NCBI GenBank assembly: GCA_023333565.1
Contig: JAJKFH010002781.1
Location: 1 to 64,000, forward strand
Source of the DNA: Puffinus mauretanicus
Taxonomy: Eukaryota > Chordata > Aves > Procellariiformes > Procellariidae
Direction of reading: 5' to 3'
DNA length: 64,000 bases
The notes beneath the pieces are model-generated. The model worked only from the letters and a program-made list of their open reading frames with translations, had not been told where the DNA came from and did not search any database. Of the stretch, positions 28,201 to 38,175 are shown piece by piece. The first letter of the stretch is position 1. The number at the start of each line of letters is the position of its first letter. The translations under genes were made by a program, and so were the position numbers.

Positions 28201-28740
28201 CACAGAGACTCGCTGAAGTGCATCGCGTGTTCTGACTGCGCAAGAGGCCGTTTTAAGGACCCCATGCAGAAAGCACGCTCGCTTTGCAGCGCAGGAGGAT
28301 CTCAGAAAAATAAAAAAGCCCGCGTTTCCGAAGGGCAGAGGCCTTGGCCGGCCGGGGTTAGCTTCAGAGGGCGGGCGGGCGGGCCCGGCCCCGGCCCCGG
28401 CCCCACCGCGTCGCCCTGACTGAAATGCGCGGCCGTAGCCTCGCGGTGGCAGCACCGGATGCCGTTTCCCTGCCTCTCACAAAATGTCTACCGGGCAGAG
28501 GTACAGGCGGGGAAACTTTCCGTGCTTCCCGACTGACCTGCGGCTGAAATACGAAATCCAGGGAAAAGCCCTCGGGTTTTGTTCAGCGGTCCGCGGGGAA
28601 ACCGGCCGGCGTCCTGCCAAGCGGCTGTCCGGCGGCGGAGGCTCTGGGGCGGCCCTGCCTTGCTGCCTGCCGCGCCGCTCTTCCCTGGCGAGGGTGCAGG
28701 CACGGCGGTAGCGGTGTGCGTGGAAGGACGTGTAAAAACG
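28201..28740. promoter_or_regulatory. CpG island inside POLA1 intron
   Basis: About 57 CpG dinucleotides by hand count in 540 bp, where the flanking intron has almost none. GC is roughly 60% or more. It contains tandem GC boxes (gggcgggcgggcgggc, about 28,369-28,384), repeated ggcccc units that form G-quadruplex-prone DNA, and TGCGCA half sites (NRF1-like) near 28,236 and 28,427. No TATA box is obvious. The features fit a CpG-type, possibly bidirectional promoter or CpG-rich enhancer. It lies thousands of bases from any POLA1 exon, so it is not this gene's main promoter. Short open frames on both strands (such as 28,186-28,455 minus and 28,484-28,711 plus) look like by-products of the GC content. 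Confidence 0.75.
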
Positions 28741-29155
28741 ATCTGCAGAAATGTTATTTTTAAAATACTGCGATGAGTAAAATTTATTTGACCTTTTTTC
28801 AGTTTCTTGAGTGACCTCTTTTGCTTGCTAGTTAGTGAATCTTTTAATAATTCTATTAAATAACTCAGGAACAAGTCCTGGAACTTGCTTTTATTATTTA
28901 CTTTTGTCACGCTAGGTTCATCTGCGTATTTTTAATGTTATAGTTCTTGGTCATGCATGCAATCTTGCAGTTTTGGTGAGGTCAGAAAGCTTACCTGTGG
29001 TACAGGTAGTTTAATGATAGCCCTGAAGATTTCCATGTCACAGTAAAAAAAGTCCCTTTGATTTTTCCTGATGTCATGGAAAAAAAAGAAGAGTTCAAAG
29101 AAGTTCACCGATTGGTCTCATCCTATTCATTTAAAAATTACCAAAAACAGATACT

Positions 29156-29193
29156 TCCCCCGCCCCGCCCCCCCCCTCTCCCCCCCCCCCCAT
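29156..29193. repeat. C-rich low-complexity tract
   Basis: A 38-bp run of C broken by single G or T, giving G-tracts on the minus strand. It is about 400 bp from the CpG island edge. Confidence 0.9.
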
Positions 29194-29373
29194 CAGATAG
29201 TCCCTGTTGTGTTCACCAAGTAGGGTAATACGACCAGTGTGACCTGGTCCGAGAGGATACCAGTTAGTGTGCTGAAATGGATTAATTGAACCAACTAACT
29301 ATTCTTGAAAGGAGATAATAGATAAAATAGGTCCCAATTCCACAAGATAATTAAGGCAGGCATGTTCTTTAAA

Positions 29374-29420
29374 AGCCTGATTTGTAGTCCCTTTGATTTC
29401 ACTGGGGCTGTTTGCACACC
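29374..29420. repeat. Possible half-copy of palindromic MITE
   Basis: The words 'gcctgatttgtag', 'cctttgatttcactggggct' and 'tttgcacacc' resemble one arm of the palindromic reptile/bird MITE whose ends read CTGATCC...CACTGA. Only one arm is seen, so this is tentative. Confidence 0.3.
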
Positions 29421-29973
29421 AAAAATTAGATGTACACTTGAATCATCACAATATTTTTCCTGTTGTTTTCTCCAGCCAAAACAGCTAAAAAAGTTCAGAG
29501 ATAGGTGTGATTTAAATTCTTCTAATGAATAACTTTTTTTCTTTTTCCTGTTAAATTATTACCAAATGTCCAGATGCTTATTTGCTGTCATTGGTTTTGA
29601 CTTAATATTGGAAAACTGCAGTTGTCTGAAGACCAGAATTTATCTCCTTTATCTTTTATTTAGTGAATTACTTTGCTCTATATTTGCCTTTTGGGAAGCA
29701 ACCAAAGATAGATTTCTAGCTGAATTTTAATGGCATCTGTATCGGAAAGTCACAATGATGTTTTTTCATTCCACTTCTGAACTCAGAGTAAACTGAGGAT
29801 TTTTGTTTGTATTCACCATTACTATCTTAGATCCAACCTGCTGCATACTTAGTTGAGTTTTTGCAAAATCTTACTACTAAACTCAAGTCCCCTTTCTAAA
29901 CCTTTTATATACTACCTGTGTGTTGCAGAACATACTTTTTTTTCTAAAACAGCACATATATTACCAACCCTTT

Positions 29974-30020
29974 AAAAAACAAACAAACAAACAAAGAAAC
30001 CAAACGCCAAACAAAACCCC
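29974..30020. repeat. (AAAC)n / A-C tract
   Basis: Five AAAC units continuing into CCAAAC and CCCC-containing sequence. Same class as the tract at 16,469. Confidence 0.85.
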
Positions 30021-30989
30021 ACAGTCTTTTTTGGGGGGTACCATATGTATTAGAGTGTAAAATAAGCTATTAGCAATGTTTTTTGCTTTGTTTGCTCTTC
30101 CTTTTAATGAATAGTAGAGAACTGTATTAAAAGTTTAAGAACCTCTTGGAGGTGAATTGTTACACTTATGCATTGACATTCGTTTCTTTTGATAAAATTA
30201 AGATTGGGAAGATTGGTTAAATTTTAGTGAAACCCCTATTCTATCAAGAACTAAACAAGCTTATTTGGCAATGGAATTTTTCCTTGTCCTTAAGTTTGTT
30301 TTATGATTGCAAAATAAAAATTCAGAATAGCGATAGTAAAGTCACACATACCAAATCTTTTATGTAAAGACAATCTATATTTGCATGTGTAACACAACTG
30401 TTTTATATGTGCAAGAATATTTGTCTAGTTTAACTGAATATTGTTCCCAGACATTGTCTTTAAGTTTCCTGGTACTGTGCAGTAAGGTTAAGAAGAACTG
30501 TAAAATCCAGCTTCACTTTCTATTTGTAATCTTTTTTTGCTCTTCCTATAGTAATTATTACATTTGTTACTGAAGTTTACACAAGATATGGGTTAATACA
30601 TGATAATCTGTTACTTGGCTTAATTGGTCTCTGTTAAAAATATTTTTTAAAGTGCTTCTCTTTGATCTTTTCTTCTTAATAATAAAGTAAGCCATAGTTT
30701 TCTGAACGTTTTCTTCTACATGCTCATTCGATTAATTTATTTTTTCTAGCATGCGCTATTTGCTAGAGTTAACAAAAAACCCCTGTAAATGGGATACATG
30801 GACTTCTAAAAGGTTGCACATGACAAAGGATGACAAAACCCATGGATTTTTATTAAGTTTACTTTGGCAGTCTTATTCCTAGGGCAGTGAACTTCGTGCT
30901 TGCTTGCTTATTTACTTATTTGTGGTTGAATCATTATTTTTAGGATCTCTTTTGTGTATTTATTTGTTTAAAATCTTGAGTTCTGGCAA

Positions 30990-31440
30990 TCAAAAATAAA
31001 GCATTTTGTCTCCAGCGCTGCCGTTTTAAATGCTACTGCTGAATTTTAACCACTGCATTAGATTGAAACCTACATGCTGTTAACCACTGAGCCAAAATGA
31101 AATCGACCACTGCATTGAAATCAGAGTTGGCAGTTGTATACGGACTTGAAGGAGTTGCTAATAGCAGTGCACCCGCGTTTCTTTAATGGGGTTTTTATTC
31201 TCTGTTTTCAGTTTTAATGGTGCCATTTTGATTTAAAAACTGTTTCTTAATAATGATGCACATTTTTATTGAAATATTTTCAATGTAACTTAAGAAGAAA
31301 ATAACAATAAAGCCATCCGTTAGGAGTGTTTTCCTCAGAAACAAAATGTTCTGTTGCATATTCCCATGATAATGCAGTGTGCTTGTCTTATTTATAAAGC
31401 AATCTTGCGTAAGAAGATAAGTAAGAAGATTTCTTCATGT
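30990..31440. promoter_or_regulatory. Candidate conserved non-coding element
   Basis: Repeat-free sequence with low homopolymer content a few hundred bases upstream of an exon. It includes 'gccgttttaaatgctactgctg', the near-repeats 'accactgcatta' and 'accactgcattga' (about 31,050 and 31,108), and 'ttaataatgatgca'. The pattern resembles the ultraconserved blocks known in the 3' introns of mammalian POLA1. No alignment was available. Confidence 0.3.
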
Positions 31441-31641
31441 TTCGTGAACCTTTATTCGTGGTTAAAAGTTGTAAAATGTATTTATGTTTTATAGAGGAAG
31501 TTTTGCTAAGGAGGGATTTTCAGCTTCTGAATTTACATTTTGTAACTTTCTTTTGAATCTGCTTCACCAAGCATATGAAAAATGAGCCTACTTGCATGGT
31601 TGACCTCTTAGTCTTTTGAAATTTTTGTTTCTTATTAATAG

Positions 31642-31823
31642 GACTGGATCCTTCCCAATTCAGAGCCCATCACCATTACCATAAAGATGAGGAGAATGAT
31701 GCCTTGGTTGGTGGCCCAGCTCAGCTCACTGATGAGGAGAAATATAGGGATTGTGAAAGATTCAAGTTTTGCTGCCTCAAATGTGGAACAGAAAATATTT
31801 ATGACAATGTCTTTGATAGTTCG
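31642..31823 (+). CDS. POLA1: POLA1 exon (window exon 7), C-terminal domain and first half of zinc module 1
   Basis: A 182-bp exon: two bases completing Gly, then 60 codons including [38 protein letters not shown] and [27 protein letters not shown] and [10 protein letters not shown] are hallmarks of vertebrate POLA1. CLKC supplies the first CxxC pair of the zinc module; the second pair is in the next exon. The C-terminal domain binds POLA2 and primase, so this region holds the complex together. The acceptor is TTAATAG and the donor is GTTAGT, slightly weak at +3. The open frame starting at 31,687 (MRRMMPWL...) is the same DNA in another frame and is not real. Confidence 0.97.
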
Positions 31824-33559
31824 GTTAGTTTTTTTTTTCCTGTTTCATTTCTGTTCATCAGTGAGGGAGAAAAATACTTGTAGAGAGAATGGCTTTTCAG
31901 ATAGGATTCATATGATGTGGGAGAAGATACCATATTGTTTGAGTCCTGCTATTTATAGCTTTGGAACAGAAATTTGCTGATAGGATAGTGCTGAAATATT
32001 TTTCCCATTTTTGCGTTTCAGCTGTGCCGTCTGGCAGAACGTGTGAGATATCTGGCTTCATTAATCTGTTTGCCCACAGTCGTGAATGATTGTTGGTGTA
32101 ACTTTTTAAGGAATCCTTATCTTAACACCTAGTAACTTCCAGTTCTCTATTTAATGAAACTTTCATATAGCAATGGCAATTTCTTATCCTAAATCATATT
32201 AATTGGAACAAAGCGGTTTTGAAACTTGTGTTTATCTTGCTACATCCCACCTCCCTTCTTGACAGTAAGGTTTTTCTGTGTTATCTTTCCTTCTGTCTTT
32301 GTGTATTGAACATAAAAAGTCATAGGGGTACATTCTTGTTGAGAAGTTCTGCCAAAAAATGTATCTCTGTCCTTGGATCACAACTTGAAATAGGGCCAAG
32401 TATTTAACTCTACAGCGATGTTATGTATGTATTAGTCATTGGCAAATTAGCGAGCTTCAGAGTAGTGAAAACCTTGAAACTGAAAGCAAATAAATCTTTT
32501 ATCTAAATTGAAAGTAATTATTTTAAGTTAATTTGGACAAACAGCAGATGTTTTGCATTTTTTTGAATCAAAATAAAGAAGTCTTTGGAAGCAAGTAAGA
32601 GGAAAAGACACAAATCGAGTGATACTTTGTGAATCCTTGACTTTTGTTCATTGCAGCTGTAAATAAGATAGTTAATTGCGTGTAGGCTCGACAACTTGCA
32701 GATGGGCTAACTGGAGAGAAGTGGATGTTAAACTTCTTTTTTTTTTTTTAAAAAAAAAAAAGCCCCACCAAACAACAAAAGAAACCCCTAAACCAAACCA
32801 AAAAAACCCCCTCTCTTCCACCTGGAATTATTTAGTGTTGCAAGTGAGGGTTTAACCAAGATGGCTCACAAAAGCTAAGTCTTACCTTGAAGGAAAGTTT
32901 TCTAAAAGTTGTATAACTGTCCAACCTACCAGCTGGTTGTTATTTTAATGAGAATTCTACCAACTTAGTTTCAGCTGTTCACACATCACTTCCAGGTTCT
33001 GAAATTTTAATGTCAGGTGAAAGTAAGGGGAATTAGATGGTGTAAAACTGTAAGAGCTATTCTTTGCACTTGGAGAAGATAAAAGATGATCATGTCATTC
33101 TTGTTTAACAAGGTTTGTCTCTACAGCCCCGTTGGTAATTTCATAATCAGTATCTATAAGGTTGATTTCAATGTTCAGATCAGTGGTCTTGGGCAGAACT
33201 TTGATGTCCCTGATAAAACAACAAACCTGTGTTGTTTGGGGGGAGACAGGGGAGTGTGATTTGCCCATAGATCCATTTTTTTACTCCACATCATTTTTTG
33301 AATGATTAACTTTGTAGCAGGTGAAGAAGCATGTTCTCCAAAAGACCTTTCATTAAGAAGAGATTGGGAAAACTGTAGGTCAGAGAAGTCTTTATATGGG
33401 TGTGGCCAACTGTCATGGGAAGAAAGAAGGCCTGGATATTAGAGGCCCTTTAAGACTATTATTTTTCAAAAATATGTATTATGTCTAAACTCCTGTGATA
33501 ACTTCTGCTACCATCATCTGTTGTAATGACGCATGCTGGTTTTACACTTCTGTTTTCAG
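31824..33559 (+). other. POLA1: POLA1 intron
   Basis: A 1.7-kb phase-0 intron splitting zinc module 1 (donor gttagt, acceptor ctgttttcag). It contains a T-run/A-run junction grading into an A/C-rich tract (about 32,737-32,815). Otherwise plain intron. Confidence 0.9.
32737..32815. repeat. T-run/A-run junction with A/C tract
   Basis: A run of T followed immediately by a run of A (a potential cruciform), then CCCC- and CCAAA-type units like those at 16,469 and 58,890. Confidence 0.8.
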
Positions 33560-33691
33560 GGGCGATTTATTGAACCCAGCTTGCAAAGGTGCAGTAAGAC
33601 TGAATGTGAAGAGCCTCCTTTCAGCTATGTGATTCAAATGAACAACAAATTACTGTTGGATATTAGACGCTACCTCAGAAAATACTATAAT
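33560..33691 (+). CDS. POLA1: POLA1 exon (window exon 8), second half of zinc module 1
   Basis: A 132-bp, 44-codon exon, phase 0 at both ends, with GRFIEPSLQRCSKTECEEPP and then FSYVIQMNNKLLLDIRRYLR and KYYN. CSKTEC gives the second Cys pair of zinc module 1. LDIRRYLRKYY matches the helix after it in POLA1. The sequence is less conserved than the polymerase core, as is usual for this domain. The donor GTAAGT is strong. The family continues with GWLxCEE..C, the second zinc module. That exon was not found in the 30 kb that follow, so this is the last POLA1 exon in the window and the protein is incomplete by about 119 residues. Confidence 0.96.
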
Positions 33692-34618
33692 GTAAGTATT
33701 CAGAAAATATTCTGCCATATGAAATGAGTTTTCTAAGTGGTGCTGAGTTTTTAGTGACTGTCATGTTACTTTTTTTTTCTTAATAGTCCAAGGTAATAGC
33801 ATGCAAAACCCAACTTCATGAAAACAAACCAATCAATTAATGATCTCAAATACTAATTTAGAATGTTTGTTTTCTCAGTTCAGTCTCAAGTCAAGATAGT
33901 CAGATGTATTTAAATGTTTGTAACTGTGTGTGTCAGCATTATTACAGATGTAGTAGCTCTGTTTTCCAGATTTTTAAACAAAAAAGTGCAGAGAGTTGAT
34001 TATCTTAATGCTTTTGAGAAAATCTATGAAGCCTATCAAATATGCAGATACCAGTTTCTCATGTAATTGAAATCCGATTCTCTTTCTCCAACCCAAATTG
34101 ATGTATATTGTGTTACATTGTGAAAAGGAAAACTGAATGTTGCTCTGTAAAAATTCTTTGAAGGACAATAGGAAGGGAAATACTATGAATCTTTCTTCAT
34201 AATGATTGGGAGGGGAAAAAAGAGGAAAAAGATGGGTAGTTAATTAATTTGATATAATTCTCTTTTTTGGGGGGCAGTGCGAGAAATCCAAAGTGCCAAC
34301 GGTAGTGGCGTTGTGGAAAAAAAAATGTGTAATATTTGAAATTCCCATCTTCGCACTGTCCAAAGTGGTGACTCGTTAGGGAAAAAAACCACCATGATTT
34401 TAAAATTCTATCAGTATGTTTGCATCTCTAATATGCTGGAAGCATCATATTTTGTGAATTGGCAGATAGCCATTTTGGTCAAATTTTCGTAGATCATCTC
34501 CTCCTATTGCCTGCCTGCCTGCCTCTTTTGGTTGTCCAACGTTACCTGTTTTCACAGCTTCAGGGCAGACATCAATCTTGAAGGCACTCATAACCTTTGG
34601 GTGCTCATAACCTTTGAT

Positions 34619-34649
34619 ATATTCAAAAACGTAAATTGTTTTTGAATAT
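34619..34649. repeat. Perfect 12-bp inverted repeat, 7-nt loop
   Basis: The arms atattcaaaaac and gtttttgaatat are exact reverse complements. Just before it the phrase 'ctcataacctttg' occurs twice (about 34,588 and 34,604). Confidence 0.75.
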
Positions 34650-35002
34650 TTGGCCTGTAAATGAATGGCTTACCTAATTCGTGGTGTGTTTTCTTAAGTT
34701 TTGCAGACAGCAGCTACAATGCTAAGAATTATCATTATAGCTTAATGCTAAGTGTGCATTTTGTGTTATCTTTCTTTTATATTAGTTCTTATTGCAATTG
34801 TAGGTAAGTGTTTTCTAAGCTCTTTTCTGGAAATGTAGTAATTTCTGAATGTATAAATACTTCTTTTGAAGGTCTTTGCATCAAAAGGAGCACAAAACTT
34901 TCTTAGAGTATTTAAAGTCAGGCAGTATTTCACGAGGTAGGGATAGATTGTTCCTTTCTGTTGAAGTTAAAGGTAGATGACTTGGACAGGTGAAGTTACC
35001 AA

Positions 35003-35020
35003 AATGCGAGATCTCGCATT
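35003..35020. repeat. 18-bp perfect palindrome with CpGs
   Basis: aatgcgagatctcgcatt is its own reverse complement. It is CpG-bearing in AT-rich DNA, and 'aatgcgagat' appears again near 35,676. Confidence 0.85.
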
Positions 35021-36228
35021 ACTTTATTGCAAAGTCCCACTGGCTGCAAAATTGTCGTTCAATTGATACACATAATATATACATATTATATTAAATTATA
35101 CAATGTGTTATTAAATAATATGTCAAAGTAATTTGTTTACACAGACTGCTTTTGTGTAAAAGTTGCTTCTGATTAACTTTTTTAGATTTAATGTATGTAC
35201 ATTAACACAATGCCACATGCTAAGTAATTTCTGACATATAAAGTGCTAGAAAACATGTGCGTAAGATGTGCAATAGTAAACTTGATGAATAAAGGAAGAT
35301 ACATTGAAGGGCAGGAAAAATTCTTATTACTGATAAGAACAAGAAGTGGTGTAATATTTTACTCTGTTCTCCTTTTTTTTTTCCTTTTTTTTCTTTTTTT
35401 TTTTTTTAAAGAACAAGCTGTGAACCAAACTGTGAAATGTTTGAATATTGAACATTGCAATTTGCTTATGTTGTATTAAAATCTATTAAGTGTCTTACTG
35501 CATGGTATATAGGATAATGAAGTGTCCTTCAAAACGAATTTATTTGTCTGTGTAAGTAAAAGCTTTATAAACTCTGTTATATTTTTAGTACTGAGAATTT
35601 ACTTTTCACCTAGTTAGCTATAATAATAAGGTTTAAAACTACTTTTTGACTGTGGAGTACGTTCAGACTTTGGAAATGCGAGATTATTGTATTGTAAAAA
35701 GTAATTTCCAAATTGCACAATAATTTTCTTTTTAAAAAGGGGCTTTCCATGGAGTTGGGCAAGTAAACTTTTTGTCCTGTTAGCTCTTAGAAAATCAGAT
35801 GCTGAGAGTTTTAGTTTGTTCCTTTCATCAAGTACTTGTAGTGACTGTATAACAGCTGGAGTTGAAATTCATCAAATGAGTGTTTGCACTAATAAATATA
35901 ATCCTATAAGCTATAAAGACACACCTAGAAGTAGTATGGCAAAGAACTGTCTGAACAAAACATTTGGTGAAACTTTGAGATGCTTATTTAACAGTCTCCT
36001 ATTGTAGTGTTTGCATCTGAAAGGCGCAGAAATATAAATTTAAAATAGACAAATATACTGTCTAACTTTATCATGCCATTAATTTTTTTTTTTTTTAGAT
36101 ATTACTGTTGTTTGTGTGTTGGTCAAATGGCACATAATACAAAAACATAAAATGTGAAAATGAATTTTTTAACCTTTAAAATAATGAGCTACCTTTTATG
36201 AAGACAGCCCTATCAAGAGCCTTTCGGC

Positions 36229-36286
36229 CTGATCCACAGCTCACTGAAATGAATAAGCTTACTTTTTTCAGTGAGCTTTGAATCAG
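36229..36286. mobile_element. Palindromic MITE-like repeat
   Basis: The arms ctgatccacagctcactgaaa and ttttcagtgagctttgaatcag are near-perfect reverse complements flanking 'tgaataagcttac'. The words TGATCCAAAGCTCACTGA and its complement are, from memory, the mark of a Harbinger-type MITE (Chompy-like) spread through turtle, crocodile and bird genomes. The arms have diverged at a few positions, so it is old. It encodes no transposase. Confidence 0.65.
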
Positions 36287-36459
36287 ATTTTTTTTAAGTG
36301 TTTAAGATCATTGCATGTTGTTTCCTTTAGTCTATTGAAATGCTTTTATTTGTGGCTGTGTAAATTTAGGGGCGGGGGGAGTGCCATAAAATCTAAAAGT
36401 AGAAAATCTATTTGCCCTTTTTGGCACATGAAACTGATAAATAAATAAATACAATGGTG

Positions 36460-37260
36460 ATATACTTCTTTCCTTTAAAAAGATGCAAATGTAAGTGTGT
36501 AAATAGAATTTTGTAAACCTCCTACAATCCCATTGTTTTTATAAATTACTTGCCTTTATATAAAATTTTCTGTTTCTGCAATCATTTTTTGCCATTAAAC
36601 ATTGAAATGTTTTAGCTCTGTCTTCCAAACATATCTACCATTGCTCCAGTATTTATGGATTTCTTAATGGTATTAGCAATATCAATTTTTATAATCTTAC
36701 TCCTAACTGTAAATATATCTAAAAAATGACATGCAAAGATTTTATTTCTTTTCAGAAATGCATTATTCTATGAGAGATTGATCCTGTTGTGTGCTTTCTT
36801 TTTTTTTTTTAATTCTGCTTCAGAAGAGCAAATAGATGAAAAGAGAGAGAAACGCTAGCTAATCTAAATTGGGAAATGAAGAGGGCTTTTTTAAGCATGA
36901 AAATTTCATCATCTTGTCAGCTGGCAGAATGCCTGCTGTGTGGATTCACAAAGGCTAAGAATTACACTTTCATGAAATTTTCCTCACTAACTGCCCTGGT
37001 TAATTTGAAAGATAACCCACTGTTCTAATTCATTCCTCAATTGGGCGGTGCAGGTTTTATCTTTGATCTGACAAAGCATTTGTGTTAATCGTTTTGGCCC
37101 TCTACTAGACACTCTTGGGATTGTGCTTTTACAATAAATGTGTCTGTGATAGCTCTTTAGTCTATTATACTTACAATAGATCCATAGAACTGGTAATTAA
37201 TTCTGTACTGCTTTGGAAATGGGGAAGAATAGGTGTAGCTCTGTCAAGTGCTGCTGGGAA
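36460..37260. promoter_or_regulatory. Candidate conserved non-coding element (ARX-enhancer-like setting)
   Basis: A long repeat-free block with clustered regulator-like sites: E-box CAGCTG at 36,918-36,923, TCF/LEF-like CTTTGATC at 37,061-37,068, homeodomain TAATTAA at 37,194-37,200, and 'ggttaatttgaaagataaccc' type words. The position, in a 3' intron of POLA1, matches that of the long ultraconserved enhancers described in mammals. Identity cannot be shown without alignment. The stretch contains one T-run near 36,802. Confidence 0.4.
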
Positions 37261-37983
37261 GTTTGTTTAGCTAGTTCATTTTTGAAGTGTTACCCTCAGC
37301 CATCAATGAAAGATCCATGCTAGGGAATGGATGAAGGCTGAAATATGCAAGCATAAATGTTAAAACTGACCAACTTCTGTGCATAAGGAGGGTGTCATTT
37401 CATTTATAGTAAGTGGATCTAATTATTATGATGGAAACTGTTTTGTGTTTCCCACTAGAATATTCAAATGCTCATTTTTGAGCACTGGGTAAATGAATGC
37501 CATCTCTTAGATCCCCTTTTAAAAAGCCCTGTAAAAATCAGTGTTCACATCCATAAAACGAATCCCATATCTTATTCAGCTGTTGAGGTGTTAGTTTTGC
37601 CAACTAAAAAGAACTGAATAAAAAAGCCCAACGTATTGTATATGCCATTTGAACAGTATCAAAATTCATACTGAACTGCTTGGACTGGGAAGCTGTTGTC
37701 CCTGAAGCAGCAGTTTTCTAATCTTGTTTTTAAATATACACCTGTGGTATTATTAGTAGTATATTTATAGGCTAAAATCTGTTCTTATATAGATGCTCTT
37801 TAGATGCTGTCTAGTTAATAGTGCATGGCATCTTTAGATCTTTTTATGTTTTTCAAAATGCATAAAATGATGCAAACCTTAAAAGGGTTTTAAAAAATAC
37901 TGAAAAAATCTTGGTCAAATGTTTTTGTTTTACAGTCTTTTTCTACTGGACCACTGTAACCCATGGACAGAAGTGAGTTTGAA

Positions 37984-38047
37984 GGCTATTGAACACTGCT
38001 AAATAACTTTATACTGTTCAGCTGCGAAAATGCAGTGTTCAATAGCC
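37984..38047. repeat. 16-bp perfect inverted repeat, 32-nt loop
   Basis: ggctattgaacactgc (37,984-37,999) and gcagtgttcaatagcc (38,032-38,047) are exact reverse complements. On RNA this folds into a 16-bp stem with a 32-nt loop. It matches no family I know. Confidence 0.85.
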
Positions 38048-38154
38048 CTCAAAATTTCTCATTTCTTACCTGTGGTGGGGTGGTCTACTGCTTGCACATT
38101 AGGTCGCAGTATAAAAGCATGTTGGTACACTTTTCAAGATCTTTGAATTATTAT

Positions 38155-38175
38155 CTTATATATATACATATATAT
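38155..38175. repeat. (AT)n-rich microsatellite
   Basis: An alternating AT stretch with one ACAT interruption. Confidence 0.7.

Noticed and set aside
28488..28910. 140-codon minus-strand open frame and other frames in the CpG island
   Set aside because: Low stop density is explained by high GC. There are Pro/Ala/Arg-rich runs with no domain and no splice context I can support.
31687..31980. 97-codon + strand open frame starting MRRMMPWL
   Set aside because: It is POLA1 window exon 7 read in the wrong frame, running on into the intron.
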